From assembly GCF_029626235.1 (NCBI RefSeq), contig NZ_JARUBO010000005.1, forward strand, positions 62,001 to 126,000: a stretch of DNA of 64,000 bases. Direction: 5' to 3'. This DNA is from Micromonospora sp. WMMD1120. GTDB lineage: Bacteria > Actinomycetota > Actinomycetes > Mycobacteriales > Micromonosporaceae. The stretch's first letter is position 1. Each line of letters opens with the position of its first letter. Below, piece after piece: positions 49,874 through 62,939 of this stretch. The notes under the pieces are model-generated. The model was not told where the DNA came from. It searched no databases and saw only the letters and a list, made by a program, of their open reading frames with translations. A program made the translations under genes and the position numbers.

Positions 49874-51256
49874 TTATGTGGTCGTCAGTAGATCACGCAG
49901 GCGCTCGGCTGGGGTTCGCCAGCCGAGCGTTTTGCGTGGTCGGCTGTTGAGTCGTTGCGCGACGTGTTCGAGGTCTTCGGGGCTGTGCACGGACAGGTCG
50001 GTGCTCTTGGGGAAGTACTGCCGCAGCAGGCCGTTGGTGTTCTCGTTTGATCCGCGTTGCCAGGGTGAGTGCGGGTCGCAGAAGTAGACCGGCACGCCCG
50101 TGGCCACGGTGAACTGCTTGTGCGCGGCCATCTCGCAGCCCTGGTCCCAGGTCAGCGAGCCGCGTAGGTGTGCGGGCAGGGTTTGGATCAAGGGCACCAG
50201 CACGTCACGGACTTCCTCGGCGGTGTGTCCGCCGGGCAGGTGCCCGAGCAGGACGTAGCGGGTGGAGCGCTCGACCAGAGTCACGATCGCGCTTTCGCTG
50301 CGGGGGCCGACGATCAGATCGCCTTCCCAGTGGCCGGGAACCGCCCGGTCCTCGACCTCGGCGGGTCGTTGGGAGATCATCACCATCTCGTCGACGAAGC
50401 GGCGGGTGCGCTGCTGCGGACCGCGGTGTGGCTTGCGGCGGGTGCGCCCAGTGCGCAGTGCGACCGCGACCTCGCGGCGCAGCCCGCCACGGGCCTGGAC
50501 GTAGATCGCCTGGTAGATCGTCTCCGGACTCACCCGCATGCTCTCGTCGTCGGGGAACTCGATGAGCAGAGCGTGACAGATCTGCTCAGGTGACCACTGT
50601 TCCCGAAGCTTGTCCGCGACGAACTCGCGCAGCGGACCGTCCTGGGCAAGCTTGGACTCCTTGGGGCGTGACCGGCTCTTCGCCCACGCCCGCTGCGCCC
50701 GATGCGGCTGGTAGACACCATCGACTGCACGGGCATCGACCTCGCGTTTGACGGTGGATGCCGGTCGGCCCAGTTCCCGTCCGATCGCGCGTAGTGACCG
50801 GCCCTCACGACGCATGTCAGCGATCAATTCCCGCTCACCGACGGTGAGGAACCGAGCGTGCAACTCGGCCTCGACCGCCGCGAGAGACGACGCTGACGTG
50901 GCGGCAATGAGGCTGGTCATGCCCGTTGTGTAGTCGATCCTGCGTCCATCGGGGTGCAGGCGCGCGTTGCCGATCTTCCGGATACCACGGTCCCAGTCCC
51001 GGGCAGTGCGTTCGTGGACCCCGACCTGCGCCGCAGCGTCGCGCCGTCGCACCCCGCACGCCCGAAGCCGCTCATACTCCACCCGACCCGGATGCCCGCT
51101 CGTGCCCGTCTTCCCACGACCACGAACACCGGCCTTGCGCGCCCACCCGAACGCCGTCGCACGGTTCACCCCGACCGCCCGAGCAGCTCCCGAGACGCTG
51201 CCGTTCTCCCGGTCCAGCGCCTCGAAGAACTTCACCTTCAAGTCCTCAAAACCCAC
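49874..51256 (-). CDS. IS30-family transposase
   Basis: A 460-residue DDE transposase, longer than the classic IS30 enzyme (383) owing to an extra N-terminal HTH (SVSGAARAVGVNRATAFGWA). The IS30 HTH (LIADMRREGRSLRAIGRELGRPASTVKRE) is followed by the catalytic core: GHWEGDLIVGPRSESAIVTLVER, LTWDQGCEMAAHKQF and SPWQRGSNENTNGLLRQYFPK. GTG start at 51254-51256. Intact and probably functional. Confidence 0.95.
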   Translation of the reverse strand: MGFEDLKVKFFEALDRENGSVSGAARAVGVNRATAFGWARKAGVRGRGKTGTSGHPGRVEYERLRACGVRRRDAAAQVGVHERTARDWDRGIRKIGNARLHPDGRRIDYTTGMTSLIAATSASSLAAVEAELHARFLTVGERELIADMRREGRSLRAIGRELGRPASTVKREVDARAVDGVYQPHRAQRAWAKSRSRPKESKLAQDGPLREFVADKLREQWSPEQICHALLIEFPDDESMRVSPETIYQAIYVQARGGLRREVAVALRTGRTRRKPHRGPQQRTRRFVDEMVMISQRPAEVEDRAVPGHWEGDLIVGPRSESAIVTLVERSTRYVLLGHLPGGHTAEEVRDVLVPLIQTLPAHLRGSLTWDQGCEMAAHKQFTVATGVPVYFCDPHSPWQRGSNENTNGLLRQYFPKSTDLSVHSPEDLEHVAQRLNSRPRKTLGWRTPAERLRDLLTTT

Positions 51257-51297
51257 GATCCCCGCAACTCCCTGGATTTCAGGGTGTTGCGGGGATC
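51257..51297 (-). promoter_or_regulatory. Fold-back hairpin over the transposase start region
   Basis: Arms 51257-51274 and 51280-51297 pair over 18 bp with one mismatch and a 5-nt loop, directly before the transposase GTG. A transcript entering from outside would fold and hide the purine-rich GGGGATC next to the start. This kind of protection against read-in expression is known for IS10 and IS50; here it is inferred. Confidence 0.55.
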
Positions 51298-51299
51298 GC

Positions 51300-52646
51300 T
51301 AGAACCCGCCGGTCCTGGCCGGGGTCGTTGTTGAACACGTGGGCGGCGCTGTCGCTGTAGCCGACGCACTCGCCGCCGGCGGCGATCTCGACGGAGACCC
51401 GGCCACCCGTGAGCGAGGGGTGGCAGCCGGCTCCCCACCGGGCGCCCACCCACAGACCCAGCGCCGCCACCAGCACCAGGCAGAGCGCCGCCGGCAGGAA
51501 ACGCCGCGACCACCAGGGCGGGTCGGGCGCGGAGAAGGGTCGGACGCCCGCCCGGGACGGCGGGCCGGTGTCGGTGTCGTCCGGACGCAGCGCCACCAGC
51601 CAGGCGGCCGGGCGGCGCAGTCGCCGCATCTCCGGCAACGCCTCGGTCCACTCGTCGTACGCCTCCTCGGCCTCGCTCAGCGGATGCGGTTCGGGCAACT
51701 CGGGCGGGGCGTGCCCACCGGACGCGACGACGAGCAGCGGGTCGTTGCGGCCGGTCTCGGTGCGGACGTCGCCGAGCAGCCGGACCAGTTCCCCGCCGAC
51801 GTTGTCGGGGGCGACGTGGTCGAGCAGCAGCGCCGGGTAGGCGGTGCGCCGCCAGTCCGACGGACGCCAGAACCGACGCCGGTACGCCTGGCGCAGATCC
51901 TCCAGGAACGCGTGCAGCAGCAGCTTGTTCACCTGGTCGGGTTGCTCCCCGTCGCGCCAACCGGCGGTGAGACGCTCGGCGAAGCCGAGGAACGTCACCG
52001 ACTGCCGGGGCGCCAGGTACTGCTGGCGCATGAACCAGCGGTAGTGCCGGCCGAGCAGCGGCACCCGACCGGAGACGGCGGCCCGGAAGAGCACCCCGGG
52101 CACGGCGCGGCGGACCAGCCAGAGCAGCAACTGCGAGACGATGCTGACGGCGTCACCGCCGGAGGGCGGCGCATCCGGAGCGCGCCGGCCCCGCCGGTCG
52201 CGCAGCCGGCGCACCAGGGCCGCGCGGCTGTCGTCGGCGTCGACGCTGACGTTGAGGCTCTGCTGCATCAGCCAGTCGGCGAGGGGGTAGTGCCGGAAAC
52301 GCAGCCGGGCGGCGCCGAAGGCTTCCAGCGAGAGCTGCCGGTACAGCTCGCGCAGCACCGCCGGCACGTCCCCGGCGCCCGGTGGCACGTCGGCGTCCAG
52401 CACCGCGTGCGGCACCCGTCGTCGGGGACCCTGGCCGAGGAACCGGCGCAGCGGCACCATCAGGTCCTGCGGGTCGGCGCGGACCAGCCAGAGCAGCGGC
52501 AGCCGGCGCTCACCACGACGGGGGCGACGCAGCAACCGCGCGAGCAGACCGAAGAACTCGAGCCCACCGGCCGGCAGCCGGTCCCGGCTCCCGGGCACCT
52601 GTCGCTGGCCGATCAACTCCCGCTTGGACACCTCCGACCGGCGCAC
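51300..52646 (-). pseudogene. 5' part of the IS30-split receptor gene (cytoplasmic domain and membrane helix)
   Basis: About 448 codons from GTG 52646 (VRRSEVSKRELIGQRQVPG; GGAGGTGA upstream) to the IS30 edge. The cytoplasmic part of about 370 residues is unrecognised but resembles P-loop-less STAND-associated helical regions: LPLLWLVRADPQDLMVPLRRFL, LSLEAFGAARLRFRHYPLADWL, LLLHAFLEDLRQAYRRRFW. A single transmembrane helix FLPAALCLVLVAALGLWVG (about 395-413) leads to the ectodomain, and the frame breaks after NNDPGQDRRV. Start of the receptor-FtsK-membrane protein operon. Confidence 0.8.
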
Positions 52647-52779
52647 GCGTCACCTCCGATGCACACAGTGTGACCTTGCGGTGCAACATACGCCAGGGAT
52701 CGACCGACGGTGGGCCGGCGATGTTCACGGTTGTCGATTAGGTTGGCGTGGCGAACACCCGATGGAGGGAGTCCACCCC

Positions 52780-54312
52780 GTGCGACGAGTCCTCACGGCG
52801 GCTACCACCGCCCTGACCCTCACCACCGCCGGCACCATGCTCGCCGGCACCCCAGGCCACGCCGCCCCGACCGGCTGGGGCCGTCCCGTCGTGACCGCCG
52901 CGCCGCAACCCGGCGCGCCCGGGATCGGCGACAGCTACTACCCCGACTACGGCAACGGCGGCTACGACGTCCAGCACTACGACGTCCGGCTGCGCTACGA
53001 CCCGGCCACCGATTTGCTCACCGGCACCACCACCATCCTGGCCACCGCCACCGCCGACCTGTCGTCGTTCAACCTGGACTTCCTGCTCGACGTCGAGTCG
53101 GTCCGGGTCAACGGCTGGGCGGCGGGCACCAGCACCGCCGGCGTGCACGAGCTGGTGGTCACCCCGGCGCGTACGGTGACCCGGGGCCAGCAGCTCACCA
53201 TCGTCGTGCGGTACTCGGGCGTCCCCTCGGAGACCCTGGTCGGCGGCTACACCGGCTGGACGCGTACCGACGACGGCGCCCTGGCGGTCGGCGAGCCCGA
53301 GTCGGCGTGGTGGTGGTACCCGAGCAACGACCACCCGCTGGACAAGGCCACCTTCGACATCTCCGTGTCGGTGCCCACCGGCGTCGAGGTGATCAGCAAC
53401 GGCGTGCAGCCCAGGCCGCCGCTGGCCGAGGCGGGCAACCGCACCCGCTGGAGCTGGCGGACCACCTCCCCCACCGCGACCTACCTGGCGTTCCTGGCCA
53501 TCGGCCAGTACGACATCGTCACCGACACCACCCCGGGCGGCCAGCCGGTGGTCAACGCGTACAGCACCTCCCTGGGTGAGCTCGGGCCGGCCGCGCGGGC
53601 CAGCATCGAGCGGACCGCCGAGATCGTCGACTGGTGCGCCGGGATCTTCGGCCCGTACCCGTTCGAGGCGCAGGGCGGCGTGGCCGGGCCGCCGGACGGC
53701 ATCGCCTTCGCCCTGGAGACGCAGACCCGACCGGTGTACGGGCCGGGCTTCTGGCGACGCGGCGCCAACACCTACGTGGTGACGCACGAGCTGGCCCACC
53801 AGTGGTTCGGCGACTCGGTCTCGGTGGCCGACTGGCGGCACATCTGGCTCAACGAGGGCTTCGCCACGTACGCCGAGTGGCTGTGGTCCGAGGAGCAGGG
53901 CGAGGGCACCGCGCAGGAGCTGTTCGACTTCTACTACGGCAGCTACCCGGCCGACAGCGGGTTCTGGCAGGTGCTGCCCGGCGACCCGGGCGCCGACCGG
54001 ATCTTCGACGGCGCCGTCTACGACCGGGGTGCCATGGCCCTGCACCAGCTGCGGCTGGCTGTCGGCGACGACGCGTTCTTCGAGATCCTGCCGGCGTGGG
54101 CCAGCGAGCACCGCTACGGCAACGGCACCATCGCGCAGTTCCAGACCCTCGCCGAGCGGATCTCCGGACTGGACCTGGACGAGGTGTTCACCGCCTGGCT
54201 GTTCACCGCCGGCCGACCCGACGTGGCCAGCGCCGCCCGCCAGGCGGCCCCGCCGGCCGAGCCGAAGTCCTGGGCGAAGATCCGCGAGTCGCACCACCTG
54301 CTGGCGCACTAG
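52780..54312 (+). CDS. Secreted M1 family metallopeptidase (aminopeptidase N-like)
   Basis: A 510-residue exported zinc peptidase from GTG 52780 (VRRVLTAATTALTLTTAGTM), cut near GHAA; GGAGGGAG precedes it. N-terminal beta domain about 45-240 (YDVQHYDVRLRYDPATDLLTG). The catalytic domain has the zinc site VVTHELAHQWFGDSV...LNEGFATYAEWL (HExxH-x18-E). The usual GAMEN motif is replaced by a divergent loop near GGVAGPPDGIAFALETQTRP, as in bacterial secreted M1 relatives. It lacks the C-terminal ARM-like domain of full aminopeptidase N. Confidence 0.92.
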   Translation: MRRVLTAATTALTLTTAGTMLAGTPGHAAPTGWGRPVVTAAPQPGAPGIGDSYYPDYGNGGYDVQHYDVRLRYDPATDLLTGTTTILATATADLSSFNLDFLLDVESVRVNGWAAGTSTAGVHELVVTPARTVTRGQQLTIVVRYSGVPSETLVGGYTGWTRTDDGALAVGEPESAWWWYPSNDHPLDKATFDISVSVPTGVEVISNGVQPRPPLAEAGNRTRWSWRTTSPTATYLAFLAIGQYDIVTDTTPGGQPVVNAYSTSLGELGPAARASIERTAEIVDWCAGIFGPYPFEAQGGVAGPPDGIAFALETQTRPVYGPGFWRRGANTYVVTHELAHQWFGDSVSVADWRHIWLNEGFATYAEWLWSEEQGEGTAQELFDFYYGSYPADSGFWQVLPGDPGADRIFDGAVYDRGAMALHQLRLAVGDDAFFEILPAWASEHRYGNGTIAQFQTLAERISGLDLDEVFTAWLFTAGRPDVASAARQAAPPAEPKSWAKIRESHHLLAH

Positions 54313-54397
54313 AGGCTGCTGTCGGCCGGGGCATCCGCTTCCACCGGGGCGTGGGTGCTTCGGCCGACTGGACCGGGCGGGCAGTGTCCCGTCGCAT

Positions 54398-54437
54398 GCC
54401 TGTAGAGCTGCCCCACCCGCGGGGCAGCTCTACAGGC
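54398..54437. repeat. 17-bp perfect inverted repeat
   Basis: Arms 54398-54414 and 54421-54437, 6-nt loop, core GTAGAGCTGCCCC. It lies between the convergent M1 peptidase and gltD genes, so it is a probable terminator for the peptidase gene or a dispersed palindrome. Confidence 0.75.
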
Positions 54438-54471
54438 GACATGAGGATGTTGCGACACCTGCCAGCGGCCG

Positions 54472-54528
54472 CCGAGCGTGGTCCGGCCGGTGGGCGGCGA
54501 TGCCGCCACACCGACCGGACGCCCTCGG
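54472..54528 (-). terminator. Long imperfect hairpin, terminator of gltBD
   Basis: Inner stem GGCGGC/GCCGCC (54493-54498 with 54502-54507) extended by imperfect outer arms 54472-54492 and 54508-54528, ending 1 bp from the gltD stop codon. Confidence 0.65.
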
Positions 54529-54529
54529 C

Positions 54530-56042
54530 TCAGCGCGCCGCGAGAGCCTGCGCGCGCGGACCCACCGGGGCCGGCAACGCGCCGACACCGCCCAGATAGG
54601 TGTGGATGGCGGCGGCCGCCGCACGCCCCTCGGCGATGGCCCAGACGATCAGCGAGGCGCCCCGGTGCATGTCACCGGCCACGAACACGCCGTCGGCGTC
54701 GGTCTGCCAGTCGTCACGGGCGTCGATGGCGCCCCGGGCGTTGCGGACCACCCCGAACTGGGCCAGCAACGGCTGCTGCTCGGTGCCCTCGAAGCCGATG
54801 GCCAGCAGCACCAGGTCGGCCGGCAGCTCCCGCTCGGAGCCCGGAACCACCGTCACCACCCGGCGTCCGTCCACCTTCTCGACCGTCACCTCGGCGATCC
54901 GTACCGCCCGCACCTGGCCGGTGCCGTCGTCCACGAACTCCTGCACCGCCACCGCGAAGACCCGCTCGCCACCCTCCTCGTGCGCCGGGTAGCTGCGCAG
55001 GATCCACGGCCAGGTCGGCCACGGGTCCCGCGCCTCGTCGCGCGTCTGGGGCGGCTGCGGGTAGAGGTCGAGCTGGTGTACGCCGGCGGCGCCCTGCCGG
55101 TGCGCGACACCGAGGCAGTCGGCCGCCGTGTCGCCGCCACCGATGATCACGACGTGCTTGCCGGCCGCGTCGATCGGTGTGCCGTCCGGCAGTGCCGCGG
55201 TGGCCGGCCGGCCCTCGCCGGGCTGGCCGGTGGCCGCGGCGGCGACCGCGCGGTTCGCCGCGACGAGATGCGCCATCGCCTGGTGTACGCCCCGCAGCGC
55301 CCGCCCGGGGGTCTCCGGGGTGTCCCGACCCTGCAACGCGCCGCAGGTCAGGAGCACCGCGTCGTGCTCGGCGCGCAACTGTTCGGCGGTGACGTCCACT
55401 CCGACGTCGACGCCGGTGCGGAAGCGCACCCCCTCGGCGGCGAGCTGGGCGAGCCGGGCGTCGATGTGCCGCTTCTCCAACTTGAAATCGGGGATGCCGT
55501 ACCGGAGCAGGCCGCCGATCGCGTCGTCGCGCTCGTACACCGTCACCGCGTGACCGGCGCGGGCCAGTTGCTGGGCGGCGGCCAGGCCGGCGGGCCCGGA
55601 CCCGACGACGGCGACCGACCGGCCGGACGGCGCCGGCACCGGGCGGGGCGTGAACCCGCGCGCCGCCGCGGCGTCGGCGATCTCCACCTCGACCTGCTTG
55701 ATGGTGACCGGCTGGCCGCCGGAGATGCCGAGCACGCACGCCGCCTCGCAGGGCGCCGGGCAGAGCCGGCCGGTGAACTCCGGGAAGTTGTTGGTGGCGT
55801 GCAGCGACTCCACAGCGGCGTCCCAGTTGCCGGTGCGGACCAGGTCGTTCCAGTCCGGGATGCGGTTGCCCAGCGGGCAGCCGTCGTGGCAGAACGGGAT
55901 GCCGCAGTCCATGCACCGGGTGGCCTGCTCGCGGATCAACTCCTCGCCGGCCGGCGGGTACACCTCCCGCCAGTCGCTGATCCGCACCGGCACCGGGCGG
56001 CGGGCCGGCAGCCGCCGGTCGTAGCGCAGGAAACCGTTCGGG

Positions 56043-56050
<8 letters not shown>
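54530..56050 (-). CDS. gltD: Glutamate synthase (NADPH) small subunit
   Basis: A 506-residue FAD/Fe-S subunit that passes electrons from NAD(P)H to GltB. N-terminal Fe-S region: [23 protein letters not shown] and [16 protein letters not shown]-binding [23 protein letters not shown], then [18 protein letters not shown](P)-binding [16 protein letters not shown], and the second FAD motif [24 protein letters not shown]. Start GTG 56048-56050 overlaps the gltB stop by 8 bp. Confidence 0.97.
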
Positions 56051-60746
<4,696 letters not shown>

Positions 60747-60888
60747 CGGGCCTCCTGTCGTCACTCAGGTTGATCATGTGGGGACGACGTCGGCCCGTGG
60801 GTCTATTGAGTCTACGTTAGGGCTCAGGTCGTACGGCCACCCGAGATTGATCACACCGTCCATTGGCTGGGACGTGTAGTCTCGCGCG

Positions 60889-61734
60889 GTGGAGCCGCGA
60901 CACAAGCACGTCTTCGACCGGTTGGAGCACTTCTACGACGCGGTACCCCGCGACGTCGCCGGTGCGGAGGAGCATGGCGGGCTGGTGCTGTTCGTCCGCG
61001 AGCACGTCGGCTGGCCGTTCTACGCCCGCCCGAGGATCGACGCCACCGAGCCGCCGTCCCTGGCCGACGTGATGGCGGTCCGCGAACGGCAGCGCAAGCT
61101 GGGCCTGCCGGAAGCCTTCGAATGGGTGCACGAGACGACCCCCGAGCTGCTGGCGGTGGCCCGCTCGGCGGGGCTCTCCGTGCTGGAGGCGCCGCTGATG
61201 GTGCTGGACCCGAGCGCGCTGCCCGACCCGGCGACGCTCACCGACGCGGCGATCCGGGTGCTGGCCGCCGACTCCCCCGGCTTCGCCGCCGACGTCGCCG
61301 CCCGACGCGCCGTGGCCACCGTGTCGTTCGCCGCCGCCGGCACCGCTCCCGGTCCGGCCGGACCGGCCGAGCGCGACGCCGCCGTCACCGAACTCGAACT
61401 CGCCGCGCTGGACGAGGAGCGCGCCCGCATCGCCGACGGCCGGCGAATCTCCGTGCTGGCCGGCACACCGGACGAGGGCGCGCTGGCCAGCGGCATGGCG
61501 ATGCGGGTGGGCGACGTCGCGGAGATCGCCGGGGTGGCCACCCTGCCGGCCGCCCGGCGACGCGGCCTGGGCGCCGCGGTCACCGCCACCCTGGCCCGGG
61601 AACTCCGCGCCGCCGGCACCGACCTGGTCTTCCTCTCGGCGGGCAGCGAGGACATCGCGCGGGTCTACCTGCGGGTCGGCTTCCGTCGCATCGGCACCGC
61701 CTGCATCGCCGAGCCCGCCGCCCTGATCCCCTGA
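60889..61734 (+). CDS. GNAT family acetyltransferase
   Basis: A 281-residue protein (GTG start, VEPRHKHVFDRLEHFYDAVPR). The first 100 residues form an unassigned alpha/beta region; the C-terminal half is a GNAT domain with VAEIAGVATLPAARRRGLGAAVTATLARELRAAG (acetyl-CoA pyrophosphate loop RRRGLGAA) and LVFLSAGSEDIARVYLRVGFRRIGTACIA. Substrate unknown. Diverges from gltB; its 3' end is 3 bp from the convergent monooxygenase gene. Confidence 0.88.
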   Translation: MEPRHKHVFDRLEHFYDAVPRDVAGAEEHGGLVLFVREHVGWPFYARPRIDATEPPSLADVMAVRERQRKLGLPEAFEWVHETTPELLAVARSAGLSVLEAPLMVLDPSALPDPATLTDAAIRVLAADSPGFAADVAARRAVATVSFAAAGTAPGPAGPAERDAAVTELELAALDEERARIADGRRISVLAGTPDEGALASGMAMRVGDVAEIAGVATLPAARRRGLGAAVTATLARELRAAGTDLVFLSAGSEDIARVYLRVGFRRIGTACIAEPAALIP

Positions 61735-61737
61735 CCG

Positions 61738-62925
61738 TCAGGCCGGCGGGCGCCACTGCGCGGCGGACGCGGCGGCGCTGGACAGCAGTCGGGTGTTGAT
61801 CGTGCCCAGCGCGGCGTCCCGGGCGCGCAGCGCCAACCGGCCCCGGGTCTGCAACACCGCCGACATCCGCCGGGTCTGCCGGACCACCGTCGCGGCCCGG
61901 GGGCGACGCACCCGGTCGTACGCCTGCACGGCGTCGGGCAGCCGCGCCTCTCGCAGCAGCGACGCGAGCGTGGCGGCGTCCTCGAACGCCAGGCAGGCGC
62001 CCTGACCGAGGTGCGGCGGCATGGCGTGCGCCGCGTCGCCGAGCAGCACCACCCCACCCGGCCCGACCGGGAAGCCGTACGCCCGGGGCAGCGGGCGCAG
62101 CTCGCGCACCTCCTGCTGCACCAGGTCGGCCGGATCGGTGGCGTCGAGCAGCGCGCCGACCGGGGCGGGCCAGCCCGCGTACCAGCGGCGCAGCAGCGCG
62201 AGCTGGGTCTCCGGAGGTTCCGGGCGGGGCGCGCCGGCGGCGGTGGCCACCCAGTAGATGCCACCCCGGCTGGAACCACCGGAGGATCCCCGCTCGCCGA
62301 GCGAGGCGGCCACGAACCGGTAGCCCGCGCCGAGGATCTCGCCGGCCAGCGGTTGGTCGTCGGGCAGTCGGGGCGCCTGGTACCAGGGGATGACGGCCCG
62401 CCAGGCGGCGCACCCGGAGCTGACCACCCGGGACTCCGGGGCGAGTTGCCGGCGGATGCCGCTGTCCGTGCCGTCGGCGGCGACGACCAGGTCGGCCTCG
62501 ATGGTGTGCCGCCCGTCGCTGACCCCCGGTCGGTGACCGGGCTCGACGCGGACGTGCCGCACCGTCACCCCGGTCCGCAGCTCGACCCGGTCGCCGAGAC
62601 CGGCGATCAGGGCGTCGTGCAGGTCCTCCCGGTGCACCACGACCGGCATCCGGTCGGCCGGCACGGGCCGGGGTTGCACCAGCCAGTGCCCGTCCGGGCG
62701 ACGGACCCCGCCGTCGGACAGCGGCGTGGCGATGGCGGCGAGGCCGGCGCCGAGGCCGAGAGCCTGGAGCGCCCGGACGCCGTTGGGCCAGAGCACCACG
62801 GCGGTCGGCTCGGGACGGACCCGCTCGGCGCGTTCCAGCACCGTCACCTGCCAGCCGGAGCGGGCGAGCGCGCCGGCCACCGCGAGGCCACCGACCCCTG
62901 CGCCGACCACCACCGCGCTTCGCAT
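61738..62925 (-). CDS. FAD-dependent monooxygenase (PHBH-like, group A)
   Basis: A 395-residue aromatic-hydroxylase-type flavoprotein. N-terminal dinucleotide motif VVVGAGVGGLAVAGALARSGWQVTVLERA, the DG motif region ADLVVAADGTDSGIRRQLA, and the GD motif VVLLGDAAHAMPPHLGQGACLAFED. Substrate unknown; relatives hydroxylate salicylate, 6-hydroxynicotinate or urate-like rings. It starts 14 bp after the lgt stop, so the two may be co-transcribed. Confidence 0.92.
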   Translation of the reverse strand: MRSAVVVGAGVGGLAVAGALARSGWQVTVLERAERVRPEPTAVVLWPNGVRALQALGLGAGLAAIATPLSDGGVRRPDGHWLVQPRPVPADRMPVVVHREDLHDALIAGLGDRVELRTGVTVRHVRVEPGHRPGVSDGRHTIEADLVVAADGTDSGIRRQLAPESRVVSSGCAAWRAVIPWYQAPRLPDDQPLAGEILGAGYRFVAASLGERGSSGGSSRGGIYWVATAAGAPRPEPPETQLALLRRWYAGWPAPVGALLDATDPADLVQQEVRELRPLPRAYGFPVGPGGVVLLGDAAHAMPPHLGQGACLAFEDAATLASLLREARLPDAVQAYDRVRRPRAATVVRQTRRMSAVLQTRGRLALRARDAALGTINTRLLSSAAASAAQWRPPA

Positions 62926-62939
62926 CGCCGTACCCCCGT

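Larger units (their letters stand above)
49849..51299 (-). mobile_element. IS30-family insertion sequence
   Basis: About 1.45 kb with one transposase gene. Related ends carry GCAACACC: TCCTCGCAACACC near 49855-49867 and its counterpart GGTGTTGCGGGGA near 51283-51295. Exact boundaries and the 2-3 bp target duplication cannot be fixed by eye. It interrupts the receptor gene of the FtsK operon. Confidence 0.85.

Noticed and set aside
60765..60888. Riboswitch in the gltB leader
   Set aside because: The leader is short and shows no glutamine or other riboswitch core that I can recognise.
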